NCBI RefSeq assembly: GCF_000732925.1
Contig: NZ_CP008953.1
Span: 4,526,001 to 4,590,000 of the forward strand
Reading direction: 5' to 3'
Length of the DNA: 64,000 nucleotides
Origin: Amycolatopsis japonica
GTDB taxonomy: Bacteria > Actinomycetota > Actinomycetes > Mycobacteriales > Pseudonocardiaceae
Shown here: piece by piece, positions 24,450 through 34,351 of the stretch
How the letters are laid out: the number at the start of each line of letters is the position of its first letter
Numbering within the stretch: the stretch's first letter is position 1
Notes under the pieces: generated by a model
Seen by the model: only the letters and a program-made list of their open reading frames with translations
The model's database searches: none
Told to the model about the DNA's origin: nothing
Translations under genes and position numbers: made by a program

Positions 24450-27400
24450 CGCTCCCCCACGAACCCGGCGGCGTCGCCGTCGAGCCAGGACGGCAGCTTC
24501 CGGAGATACCCGACCAGGTCGTCGGCGAGCGACCGGGCGTCGGCCTCCCTCGCGTACAGAACACCCTCCCAGCCTTGCTCGCCGGGAACGACCGTGACGC
24601 TCATCGGGTGATGCGTGCGTTCGCGGAACCTCGTCCCGGTGACGGTCAGGCCGGGCGCGGGTTCGCGTAGCTTGGCCGGGTCGACCGGGTAGTTCTCGAA
24701 GACGAGCAGGCTGTCGAACAGCCGCTCGCGCCCGGCCAGTGACGCGAGTTCCGCCAGTCCCATCCGGTGGTGCGCGGCCATCGCCTGCTGCCGTGCCTGC
24801 AGATCGGCGAGTGCCTCGGCGACGGTTCCGGTGAACCGGGCCCGGACCGGGACACTGTTCGCCAGCAGGCCGATGATGTCTTCGACACCGTCCACATCGG
24901 ACGCCCGGTTCGAGGTCATCACCCCGAAACTGACGTCGGGACGTCCGGCATGGGTCGCGAGCACGGCCGCCCACGCACCCTGCAGCAGGGTGTTGACGGT
25001 GAGCCCCCGTGCCGCACCCAGCTTGGTCAGTTCCGCGACCAGCCGACCGTCCACAGTGAACAGGGCAGGATCGGCGGAACCACCGGAACGCGGCAGGTGG
25101 ACGCCTTCCGGCAGGCCGTCGAGCTCCTTACGCCAGGCCCGGACGTCGGCCGAGTGATCGGCCGCGGCGAGCAGGCGCGTGTACCGCGTCGGTGGCACCG
25201 GATCCGGCAACGGCTTCCCCGCGTACAACGCGAACAGTTCGCCGAGGATGCGCGGCGCGGACCAGCCGTCGGACAGCAAATGGTGGCTGGTCAGCACGAG
25301 CGTCTGAGCGCCGTGCCTCAGGACGGTGACCCGCCACAGCGGACCGTGCGCCAGGTCGAACGGTTCCGCGAGCTCCTCCTCCAACGCAGCGTCCACTTCG
25401 GACACTTCACGCACACGGAAACCGACCCGCGGCTCGGCGGGGATCACCTGGACCTCGTGCGACGGCGGGAACACCGCGCCCAGGTTCGGCTGCCGTCGCA
25501 CCAGCGCGTCCGCCGCCGACCGCAGCGCCTCGACGTCCAGTTCGCCGGACAGTGTGAACGCCGCCTGCACTCGATACGGATCTTCGTCCGCCGCCCGGGA
25601 TTCGCGCAGGATCACCTCCTGCAACGGAGTCAGCGGCAGGATCTCGCCGGGCCCCGGCACGTCGGCGGCGAGAGCGTCCAGCTCACGCCGGAAGTGCTCG
25701 CCCAGCACGACGATCTCGTCTTCGGTGAACAGCGCGGACGGCCAGGTGAAGCGGACGCCGAGCGTGCCGCCGTCGGGGACCATCGCGTTCACCGTCAGCG
25801 CGTACGGCACCGGCATCTCCGCGCCGCCACCCGAACCGAGCGGATCCGCGTCCGGCGGGCGCTGCCACAAGGTCTCCTCGCTCGGCGGCGCGGGGAAGCG
25901 GCCGAGGTAGTTCCAGGCCACCTCGGGACGCGGGCCGTCGACCTCGAGAATCCCGTGCCCGAGCCCGTCCCCCGCCGCGCGCAGGTGATCACGCACCGCG
26001 CGCAGCGCGTCCGGCACCGGTCCGGACGGCGGTGCGATCCGCGCCGGATGCACGGCGGTGAACCAGCCGGCGGTCTGCGCCAGGTCGACCGTGCCCGCGA
26101 AATCCGGGGTGTGTCCCGGACGTCCGTGGCTTTCGACGGCGACGAGCAGATCGGCGCCGGTCCCCCGCCAGGCTGCGACGGCGCGGGCGAGCGCCGTCAG
26201 CAGCACAGTGTCCGGTCCGGTGCGATAGGCCGTCGGCAGCGCGGTGAGTACGGCGTGGGTCGTCACCTCGCCGACGTCGATCCGGTGATGCCGCGCGGTC
26301 GCCACGGTATCCCGCATCGGATCGAGTCTGGTCCGGCCGAGCGTGCTCACCGGCGCGGCGGCGACCCCCTGCCAATGCCGCATTTCGTCCTCTCGATGCG
26401 GCGCGGCCGCTCGCAGCGACCGCGCCCAGCCCAGGAACGACTGGCCGCGCCGGTGCAGGGTGTTGCCGTGGAAGGCCTGTTCGACGTCGTCGAGCAGGAC
26501 GCGCCAGGTCACCGCGTCGGCGACCAGGTGGTGCGCCACCAGCAGCAACCGTCCGGGCCGGTCCCCTGCGTCCGCCAGCACCGCCCGCACCAGTGGTCCG
26601 GTGCGCGGGTCCATCCGTGCGACGATCTGCTCGACCTCCGCGTCCAGCGCCGCGCGAGGATCGCCGGAGACGCGGACGGTGGTGAGCACGTCGGCACCGG
26701 TCACGGCCCCGACGTCCGGGACGCGCAGCGCGTCCTCGACCAGATGTGCGCGCAGGACGTCGTGGCGGGCGAGAACGGCGTCGAGCACCGCGGTCCAGCG
26801 AGGGACGTCGTCCGCCGAAGGCACGCAGATCTCGACCCACTGGCAGAACCCGTCGGCCGCCTTTCCCGCGCGCCGCAGCAGATCCCGCATGATCGACGTG
26901 AGCGGGGCGTCACCGACCGCGGGGGCTTCCTCGGCCCGTTCGGGTTCTCCGCAGCGTGCGGCGATCTCGGCGACCGTGCCGCCTTCGAGGACGTCGCGCG
27001 CGGTCAGGTGCAGCCCTTCACGGCGGGCGCGGGAGACCACCCGCAGCGAGGCGATACTGTCGCCGCCCGCGTCGAGGAATCCGTCGTCGAGGCCGACGTC
27101 GGAGCCGAGCAGCTCGCGGACCACCCGCAGCAGCACGGCTTCCGCCGGGGTCGCGGGTTCCCGGCCGCCGTCGGAGCGGGCTTCCGGCGCGGGCAGCGCG
27201 GCCCGGTCCAGTTTGCCGCTCGGGCCGAGCGGGAGCCGGTCCAGCGGTACGAACGCGGTCGGCACCATGTACGCGGGCAGTTCGGCGGCGAGGTATTCGC
27301 GCAGTGCGGCGGGATCGGGTTCGGCGCCGTCCACGGGGACGACGTAGGCGACCAGCCGGTCCTCGCGGACGATCACCGCGGCCGCCCGCACGTCGTCGTG

Positions 27401-30400
27401 CGCGGTCAGCGCGGTCTCGATCTCGCCGAGTTCGATCCGGAACCCGCGCAGTTTGACCTGGTGGTCGGCGCGGCCGAGGAACACGATCTGCCCGTCCGGG
27501 CGCCAGCGGACCAGATCGCCCGTGCGGTACATCCGCTCCCCCGGCGGCCCGAACGGATCGGCGACGAACCGTTCCGCGGTCAGCGCCGCCCGGCCGACGT
27601 AGCCCTGCGCGAGCTTCGGCCCCGCCAGGTACAACTCGCCGGTGACGTTCGTGCCGACCGGGAGCAGACCACCGTCCAGCACGTACGCGCGGACCTCCGG
27701 GTCCGGACGGCCGATCGGCAACGGGCCGGGGTCGGCCGGGTCGTAGTGCCAGGTGACCGAGTTGATGGTGACCTCGGTCGGCCCGTAGGCGTTGAACAGC
27801 GCCCGCCGGTTTCCCCAGCGCCGCGCCAGTTCCGGGTCGAGCCGCTCGGCGCCGACGACGAAGAACACGTCCGGGTCGACGGTCGCGTCGTCGGGCATCG
27901 CCGACAGGAACGACGGCAACAGGTTGAGCCCGGTGACGCGATGTTCGGCGGCGTACGCAAGGAGGTCGTCGCCGGAGACCCGCACCTCCTCCGGCGCGAC
28001 CACCGACGTGCCGCCGGACAGCAACGGCAGCATGAACTGCCAGAACGCGACGTCGAAACTCGTCGAGGCGAAATGCAGGTACCGCTCGGCGGTCCCGATC
28101 CCGACGATGTCCTCCTGCAACGCGATCAGGCTCGGCACACCGCGATGCGGCACCGCCACACCCTTGGGTTTGCCGGTGGTGCCCGAGGTGTAAATGACGT
28201 AGGCGATCGCGTCCGCACTCGAGGGCACGGCCGGATCCGAGTCCTCAGTGGACAGTTCGGCCGGGTCGATCACCGGAAGACCTTCGACGTCCGAAGTGGA
28301 CACGACGGCGGCGGGCCGGATGTCGCCCAGCATGTAGGCCAGCCGGTCGGCTGGGTAGTCCGGGTCCATCGGCACGTGCACCGCACCGGCCTTGATCACG
28401 CCGAACAGCGCGACCACGAGATCGACGTCGCGGCGCAACAGGACCGCGACCGGGTCCTGCGGTTTCACCCCGGCGTCGATCAGGGTGTTCGCGAGCCGGT
28501 TGGCGCGGCGGTCCAGTTCGGCGTAGGTCAGGCTCCGGTCGCGGCACACGACGGCTTCGGCGTCCGGCGTCTCCCGGACCCAGCGGCCGAACTCCTCCAG
28601 CATGCCGCCGCGTTCACGCTTCGGTTCCGGTCCCTCACCGAGACGCAGCATCGCGCGTTCTTCCTCGGCGTCGAGCGCCCGCAGCCGGGAGACCGGCCGC
28701 GCCGGGTCGGCGACGATCTCGTGCAGCACCGCCCGCAGCCAGCGGCCGTAGGACTCGGCCTCCGCGCGGGTGAACGCCTGCGGCTGGTACCCGAGGCCGA
28801 TCGTGAACTCGTCGCCGGGCAGCACGATCACCGTGAGCGGGTAATGCGTCGCGTCGGTGATGTCGACGCCGACGAGGTCGAGCCCGGGTGCCAGCGTGGT
28901 GCGGGCGCGGCTGGAGAGCGGGAAGTTCTCCATCACCAGCATCGTGTCGAACAGGTCACCGACGCCCGCCGCACGCTGGATGTCCGGCAGCCCGGCGTGA
29001 TGGTGATCGGTGAGCCGGACGCTTTCGGTGTGCACGCGTTCCAGCACGGTGGCCGCGGTGTCGGCGGCGTCGAACCGCACGCGCACCGGGATCGTGCTGC
29101 CCAGCTGACCGATCATGCGCTCGACGCCCGGGACGTCGGCCGGGCGGCCGGAGACCGGGCAGCCGAAGACCACGTCGCGGCGGCCGGTCAGCCTGGCGAG
29201 CAGCACTCCCCAGGCGGTCTGGAACACCGTCGTCGGGGTGATGCCGCGTTCGCGGGCGAAGGCGCGCAGCCGCTCGCTGAACTCGCCGCCCAGTTCCACG
29301 GTGACGCGTTCCGGACGCTCCACAGTGGACTCGACGCTCGCCGGGGCGAGCCGCGTTCCTTCGTCCAATCCGGACAGTGCCTCGCGCCACGCTTCCACCG
29401 CGGCGTCCGGGTCGCGTTCGCCGAGCACCCGGTGGTACTCCGATAGCGGGGGCGCGACCGGGGCCGCCGGGCCGCCGCCGAGTTCGGCGTAGGTGGCCAG
29501 CAGGGTGCGGCCGACCAGCGGCATCGACCAGCCGTCGAGCAGCGCGTGGTGATTCGTGAGCACCAGGCGGTGCTCGTCCGGGCCGAGCGTCAGCAGCAGG
29601 AACCGGATCAGCGGCGGGGTCGCCGGGTCGAAGGGGCGGGCGAGTTCGGTGCAGCATTCGGCGTCGACCTGGTCCGGCGAGGCGTGCGCGAACCGCCAGT
29701 CCAGTGTGACGTCGGCGGGTACCACCTGGACGACCTCGCCCGCGTCGGTGGTGTGCAGGTGGACACGCAGCGCTGGATGCCGCCGCAGCACCTCTGCCGC
29801 GGCCTCGCGCATGCGGTCCGCGTCGAGCGCACCGCTGAGCAGGGTGACGGCCTGGACCACGTAGACGTCGGTGTCCTCGGTGCCCCGCGCCAGGGTGTGG
29901 AACGAAAGCCCGGTCTGCAGCGGGGTCGCGGGCAGGACGTCCTCGATGCGGCCCAGGCGTTCGAGCGCGTCGATGTCGGCCTGGCCGAGGCCGACCAGCG
30001 GGAGATCCGACGGGGTGAGCCCACCGCCGTCCGGACCGATCCGAGCGGCGTGCGCGGCCATCGCTTCCAGCGCGAGTGACCACGCTTCTTGAAGCGCGGC
30101 AACGCTTTCCTGGGACAGGACGGCACCGGCCGCGGTCCATTCGACGGCGAGTCGCGGACGGCCGTCCTCGCGGACGAAGCAGTTCAGCGCCAGCACCTGT
30201 TCCAGCGACTTGGCGTCCGGTTCGGTGACCGCGAACGGGTCCTCCTCCGGCAGGTGCCAGCCGGTACCGGGCAGGGCCGCGAACCGGCCGAGGTAGTTCA
30301 GGACGACGTCCGGCGGCGGGACGGCGGCGAGTTCGTCCCGGGTGAGCGGGTCGAGGTACCGCAGGACCCCGAAGCCGACACCGTTGTCGGGAACCGCGCG

Positions 30401-33400
30401 TTTGGCCTCTTTGGCGGCCCGCAGCAGCTCTCCGGCCGCCGCCACGCCGGTGGGAACGCGCACGGGATACTCGGCGGTGAACCAGCCGACGGTGCGCGAA
30501 AGGTCCAGGCCGTCATGGTCGCGGCCGTGCCCTTCAAGCGACACCGTCTCGGCCTCGACCGGGGCAGCGCGCCAAGACCGCAGAGCCAGCACGAGCGCGG
30601 CGAGCAGGACGTCGTCCGGTCCGGCGCGATAAGCCACGGGCAGCGCGGTGAGCACCGCTTCGGTCTGCTCCGGGGTGGCGAGGGTGACCGATCGCCGCGC
30701 GGTCGCGACCGTGTCGACACCGCGGTCGAGCGGACGGTGGCCGAGGCGCGGACCGTCGAGCGCGCCACGCCAATGGTCGAGTTCGCCCCGCCGGGCACCG
30801 GAAGTGCCTTGCTCGGCAAGGAGAAGCGCGTGCCGCCGCCACGACGTCCCGACCGGGTCGAGCGGTTCACCGGCACAGGCCGCACGCAGATCCGGCAGCA
30901 AAACCCGCCACGAGACACCGTCGACCGCCAAATGGTGCAGCACGATGACGAGGTGATCCGGCAGCAACGCCACCTTGAGCACCCCGGCCCGGAGGTCCAG
31001 GGACTCCGCGAGTCGCGCCGCGACCTCGGCCGGTTCGCCGGTCGTCTCGATGACCACGTCCGACGCCTTCACCGCCCCGCGTTCCCGGACCCGCATTTCG
31101 TCCTCTGAATGCAGACGGAGGACGTCGTGGTGGTCCAGCAGCGTTTGCACGCCTTCGGTCAGCAGGGCGGGTGGAAGGTCCTCGTCGAGCCGGACGGCGG
31201 TCCACTGGGTGTACCCGGCGATCGTCGTGACGTCTGGATGCGGATCGAGCAGCGCCCGGACGATCGGCGGCGCGGGCACCACGCCGACCGGCTCGTCCGG
31301 CGGGCCGGCCGGGGCGCCGATCTCCGCGCTCGCCGCCGCCAGCGCCTCGAAGCTGCGGCGGGCCAGCAGGTCACGCGGACGCAGGTCGAGACCGTGCGCA
31401 CGCAGCCTGCTGCTGACGCTGATCGCGGTGATGCTGTCGCCGCCCAGCGCGAAGAAGTCGTCGTCGACGGCGACCTCGTCGACACCGATCACTTCGGCGA
31501 TGGTGGCGCACAGCAGCCGTTCGCGGTCGGTGGCCGCGACGCGTCCGGCCGCCGCGCGCGGGGCGGGCAGCGCCGGACGATCGATCTTCCCGTTGGGGGT
31601 CAACGGAAGCGTGTCGAGCACGACGACCGCGGCGGGCACGAGGTGTTCCGGCACCCGCCCGGCGAGCGCCGCGCGGACCTCGTCCGGCACGACCTCGCCG
31701 ACGACGTAACCGACGAGCCTGGGCCCGCGCACCGCCGCAGCGGCCGCACGCACTCCGGGAACCGCAGCGAGTGCGGCCTCGACCTCACCGAGTTCGACGC
31801 GGTGACCCCGCACCTTCACCTGGCCGTCGCGGCGGCCCAGATACTCCAGCCCCCGGCCGGGCACCCAGCGGACGAGGTCCCCGGTGCGGTACATCCGGTC
31901 GCCGGGCGCGCCGAACGGATCGGCGACGAATCGTTCGGCGGTCGCGCCGGGACGTCCGAGATAACCACGCGCCAGATGAGGTCCCGCCAGGTACAGCTCT
32001 CCCGGCGTTCCGACGGGCGCGGGACGCAACGCGGCGTCGAGCACCCGGACCGCCGTGCCCGGAACCGCGGTGCCGATGGTCGGTTCCCCGTCGTCCAGCC
32101 AGGATCCGGCACCGTCCACAGTGGCCTCGGTCGGGCCGTACATGTTGCGGGCGCGGACACCGGACTCGGCGACGCGTCGCCACAGCGCGGGCGGAGTCGC
32201 CTCGCCGCCGAGGACGAGCAGCGCGGGCGCGTCGGGGCCGTCGAGCAGTCCGGCGTCGACCAGCGGCGCCGCCATCGAGGGCGTGGTGTCGACGACGTCG
32301 ATCCGGTCGCGGGCGAACGCGGCCAGCAGTTCGTCGGCGTCCCGCGCGACGTCGGTGCCGTAGACGTGGAGTTCGTGCCCGAACAGCAGCCACATCAGCT
32401 GGTCGAGCGCGGAGTCGAAGGCGAACGAGTAGGTGTGTGCGACGCGCAGCCGCCTGCCCGCGGCGCGTTCGGTCTCGGCGACCGTGGTCGCGCGGTGGTG
32501 GCGCAGCAGCGTCGCGAGTCCGCCGACCCGGCCGAGGACACCCTTGGGCCGTCCGGTCGAGCCGGAGGTGAAGATGACGTACGCGAGATGTTCCGGGTGG
32601 CGCGGAATCCCCAGCGGTGAAGAGTCCAGAGTGGACAGATCGGTTTCGCCGAGCAGGAGGTGAGGCCCTGGCACGATTCCCGGGTCGTGGGCCACCGTGA
32701 GCACCGCGCCGGCTTCGGCGGCGAGTTCCCGCAGGCGTTCGACGGGATGCGCCAGGTCCAGCGGGAGGAAGGCGGCTCCGGCGTCGAGCACCGCCAGCAG
32801 GGCGACGACGAGATCCGCGGACCGCGGCAGGGCCAGCGCGACGACGTCGTCCGCTCCGACGCCGCGAGCCCGCAGCGCCCGGGCGAGGCGGTGGACCCGC
32901 GTGACGAGTTCGCCCGCGGTCAGCCGTTCGTCACCGAAGACCAGTGCGGCGTGTTCGGGATCCAGCCGGTCGAGAAGTTCAGGTACGCCAAGGAGTTCAC
33001 TCTCGGGCGCGGGCGTCGACCACGCCTCCAGCACCGTGTCCCGCTCCCCCGCCGGGATCAGGTCCGCACCCGCGACCGCCGGGCCGTCCGGCTCGGTCAG
33101 CGCGGTGATCAGGCAGCGCAACGCGGTCAGCTTGGCGTCGACGGCGGCCTGGTCGTGTGTCCGCGCGTCGACCTCGAACCCGAGCAGCAGCCCGCCGTCC
33201 GCGGTCGGCAGCACCGACAGTCCCATGTCCTCCGGCGGCCCGCCCGCGACGTTGCGCATCGTGCCGTGCGAGCCCGCGAAGTCGAGCTTCAGGTCGAACG
33301 CCTTGAGGTTGATGCCGCGGCCGTGCAGCAGCGCCCCGGCGCCGGGCACCGCGAGATCCTGCGGCAGGTCTTCCCCGCGATACCGCTGGTGCGTGCGCAT

Positions 33401-34351
33401 TTCCTTCAGCGCGCCCGCGACCCGCACGGTCAGCTCGGCCGCCGAGTCCCCCGGGAGCACCGTGACCCGCAGCGGCAGCACGTTCACCGCCATCGCCGGG
33501 GTCCGCAGCGCCCCGCCCTCGCGGCACATCAACGGCATCGCGAACACGACGTCGGTCCAGCCGAGCACGCGGTGCAGGAACGCGGCGTAGCAGGCGATCA
33601 GCGCGTCACCCCACGTCGTCCCGGCACGTTTGCCCAGTTCACGAAGCCGGGCGACATCCGAAGCCGGCAGGACCGACCGGGCGGTGACCGTATGCTCGGG
33701 CGGGCCTGACGCGCTGCCCGCGTCGTCGAGATCCGGCAACGGCGTGAACCGCTCCCGCCAGTACTCGCGGTCCTGGACGAACCGTTCGCTCTCGCGGTAG
33801 GCGCGATCGGCCTCGACGAGATCGGCGAACCGGGCGAACGTCGAAGCCGGGACGTCCTTGCCCTGCACCGAAGCGGTGTACCGGGCCGCCGTCCGGCGGG
33901 CGAGCATCGCCGCGGTGTAGCCGTCGAACACCAGGTGGTGCCCGAGCTGGGTGAACCACACGTGCGAGTCGGACAGCCGCAGCACGAGATGGGCGAACAG
34001 CGGCCGGTCCACCATCCCGCGGCACGCTTCGGCGACCCGGCGGCGTTCGGCATCCACTCGCTCGTGCGCGGCGGCGACCGGATCGGCCTCACCGCGCAGA
34101 TCCACCACGTCCGGCAGCGGCAGCACGTCTTCCGACACGACCTGGCGCGGACCGTCCGGCGTCTCGAAAACCCGCAGCCGCAGGCTGTCCGCCTCCTCGG
34201 CGGTCGCCCGGATCGCTTCGGTCAGCGCGACGACGTCGACCGCCTTGTCGCCGACGATTTCGATGACATCGCCGACGACGTAATACGGCGAGTCGGGTTC
34301 GAGGCGCTGCGCGGTCCAGATCCCCAGCTGGGCACCGGTCAGATTCAGCAT
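24446..34351 (-). CDS. Nonribosomal peptide synthetase, C-A-T-E-C-A-T-E-C, catecholate siderophore assembly
   Basis: The start is the ATG at 34351, overlapping the end of the ABC ATPase gene; the product has 3301 residues. Approximate order: C1 1-440 (HHLVFDG near 140); A1 455-925; T1 935-1005 (GGDSI, Ser about 971); E1 1030-1450 (HHLAVDGVSW, EGHGR, NYLGR); C2 1465-1900 (HHALLDGWS); A2 1915-2390; T2 about 2400-2465 (Ser about 2431); E2 2480-2895 (HHLVADAVTW, ESHGR, NYLGR); C3 2900-3301 (HHLLSDGWS). C1 should take 2,3-dihydroxybenzoate from the free ArCP. Two residues are added and both appear epimerised to D. There is no thioesterase: the chain ends at a condensation domain with an intact motif. 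A-domain specificity residues, read by eye, are D-S-D-D-L-L-M-V-D (A1) and D-V-W-N-F-V-A-I-N (A2); neither matches a code I know. Confidence 0.95.
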   Translation of the reverse strand: MLNLTGAQLGIWTAQRLEPDSPYYVVGDVIEIVGDKAVDVVALTEAIRATAEEADSLRLRVFETPDGPRQVVSEDVLPLPDVVDLRGEADPVAAAHERVDAERRRVAEACRGMVDRPLFAHLVLRLSDSHVWFTQLGHHLVFDGYTAAMLARRTAARYTASVQGKDVPASTFARFADLVEADRAYRESERFVQDREYWRERFTPLPDLDDAGSASGPPEHTVTARSVLPASDVARLRELGKRAGTTWGDALIACYAAFLHRVLGWTDVVFAMPLMCREGGALRTPAMAVNVLPLRVTVLPGDSAAELTVRVAGALKEMRTHQRYRGEDLPQDLAVPGAGALLHGRGINLKAFDLKLDFAGSHGTMRNVAGGPPEDMGLSVLPTADGGLLLGFEVDARTHDQAAVDAKLTALRCLITALTEPDGPAVAGADLIPAGERDTVLEAWSTPAPESELLGVPELLDRLDPEHAALVFGDERLTAGELVTRVHRLARALRARGVGADDVVALALPRSADLVVALLAVLDAGAAFLPLDLAHPVERLRELAAEAGAVLTVAHDPGIVPGPHLLLGETDLSTLDSSPLGIPRHPEHLAYVIFTSGSTGRPKGVLGRVGGLATLLRHHRATTVAETERAAGRRLRVAHTYSFAFDSALDQLMWLLFGHELHVYGTDVARDADELLAAFARDRIDVVDTTPSMAAPLVDAGLLDGPDAPALLVLGGEATPPALWRRVAESGVRARNMYGPTEATVDGAGSWLDDGEPTIGTAVPGTAVRVLDAALRPAPVGTPGELYLAGPHLARGYLGRPGATAERFVADPFGAPGDRMYRTGDLVRWVPGRGLEYLGRRDGQVKVRGHRVELGEVEAALAAVPGVRAAAAAVRGPRLVGYVVGEVVPDEVRAALAGRVPEHLVPAAVVVLDTLPLTPNGKIDRPALPAPRAAAGRVAATDRERLLCATIAEVIGVDEVAVDDDFFALGGDSITAISVSSRLRAHGLDLRPRDLLARRSFEALAAASAEIGAPAGPPDEPVGVVPAPPIVRALLDPHPDVTTIAGYTQWTAVRLDEDLPPALLTEGVQTLLDHHDVLRLHSEDEMRVRERGAVKASDVVIETTGEPAEVAARLAESLDLRAGVLKVALLPDHLVIVLHHLAVDGVSWRVLLPDLRAACAGEPLDPVGTSWRRHALLLAEQGTSGARRGELDHWRGALDGPRLGHRPLDRGVDTVATARRSVTLATPEQTEAVLTALPVAYRAGPDDVLLAALVLALRSWRAAPVEAETVSLEGHGRDHDGLDLSRTVGWFTAEYPVRVPTGVAAAGELLRAAKEAKRAVPDNGVGFGVLRYLDPLTRDELAAVPPPDVVLNYLGRFAALPGTGWHLPEEDPFAVTEPDAKSLEQVLALNCFVREDGRPRLAVEWTAAGAVLSQESVAALQEAWSLALEAMAAHAARIGPDGGGLTPSDLPLVGLGQADIDALERLGRIEDVLPATPLQTGLSFHTLARGTEDTDVYVVQAVTLLSGALDADRMREAAAEVLRRHPALRVHLHTTDAGEVVQVVPADVTLDWRFAHASPDQVDAECCTELARPFDPATPPLIRFLLLTLGPDEHRLVLTNHHALLDGWSMPLVGRTLLATYAELGGGPAAPVAPPLSEYHRVLGERDPDAAVEAWREALSGLDEGTRLAPASVESTVERPERVTVELGGEFSERLRAFARERGITPTTVFQTAWGVLLARLTGRRDVVFGCPVSGRPADVPGVERMIGQLGSTIPVRVRFDAADTAATVLERVHTESVRLTDHHHAGLPDIQRAAGVGDLFDTMLVMENFPLSSRARTTLAPGLDLVGVDITDATHYPLTVIVLPGDEFTIGLGYQPQAFTRAEAESYGRWLRAVLHEIVADPARPVSRLRALDAEEERAMLRLGEGPEPKRERGGMLEEFGRWVRETPDAEAVVCRDRSLTYAELDRRANRLANTLIDAGVKPQDPVAVLLRRDVDLVVALFGVIKAGAVHVPMDPDYPADRLAYMLGDIRPAAVVSTSDVEGLPVIDPAELSTEDSDPAVPSSADAIAYVIYTSGTTGKPKGVAVPHRGVPSLIALQEDIVGIGTAERYLHFASTSFDVAFWQFMLPLLSGGTSVVAPEEVRVSGDDLLAYAAEHRVTGLNLLPSFLSAMPDDATVDPDVFFVVGAERLDPELARRWGNRRALFNAYGPTEVTINSVTWHYDPADPGPLPIGRPDPEVRAYVLDGGLLPVGTNVTGELYLAGPKLAQGYVGRAALTAERFVADPFGPPGERMYRTGDLVRWRPDGQIVFLGRADHQVKLRGFRIELGEIETALTAHDDVRAAAVIVREDRLVAYVVPVDGAEPDPAALREYLAAELPAYMVPTAFVPLDRLPLGPSGKLDRAALPAPEARSDGGREPATPAEAVLLRVVRELLGSDVGLDDGFLDAGGDSIASLRVVSRARREGLHLTARDVLEGGTVAEIAARCGEPERAEEAPAVGDAPLTSIMRDLLRRAGKAADGFCQWVEICVPSADDVPRWTAVLDAVLARHDVLRAHLVEDALRVPDVGAVTGADVLTTVRVSGDPRAALDAEVEQIVARMDPRTGPLVRAVLADAGDRPGRLLLVAHHLVADAVTWRVLLDDVEQAFHGNTLHRRGQSFLGWARSLRAAAPHREDEMRHWQGVAAAPVSTLGRTRLDPMRDTVATARHHRIDVGEVTTHAVLTALPTAYRTGPDTVLLTALARAVAAWRGTGADLLVAVESHGRPGHTPDFAGTVDLAQTAGWFTAVHPARIAPPSGPVPDALRAVRDHLRAAGDGLGHGILEVDGPRPEVAWNYLGRFPAPPSEETLWQRPPDADPLGSGGGAEMPVPYALTVNAMVPDGGTLGVRFTWPSALFTEDEIVVLGEHFRRELDALAADVPGPGEILPLTPLQEVILRESRAADEDPYRVQAAFTLSGELDVEALRSAADALVRRQPNLGAVFPPSHEVQVIPAEPRVGFRVREVSEVDAALEEELAEPFDLAHGPLWRVTVLRHGAQTLVLTSHHLLSDGWSAPRILGELFALYAGKPLPDPVPPTRYTRLLAAADHSADVRAWRKELDGLPEGVHLPRSGGSADPALFTVDGRLVAELTKLGAARGLTVNTLLQGAWAAVLATHAGRPDVSFGVMTSNRASDVDGVEDIIGLLANSVPVRARFTGTVAEALADLQARQQAMAAHHRMGLAELASLAGRERLFDSLLVFENYPVDPAKLREPAPGLTVTGTRFRERTHHPMSVTVVPGEQGWEGVLYAREADARSLADDLVGYLRKLPSWLDGDAAGFVGER

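Noticed and set aside
24767..29446. Long open frame (1559 codons) on the plus strand opposite the NRPS gene
   Set aside because: It is a GC-bias shadow: the translation is Arg/Gly/Ala/His-rich without motifs, while the minus strand encodes clear C, A, T and E domains across the same bases.
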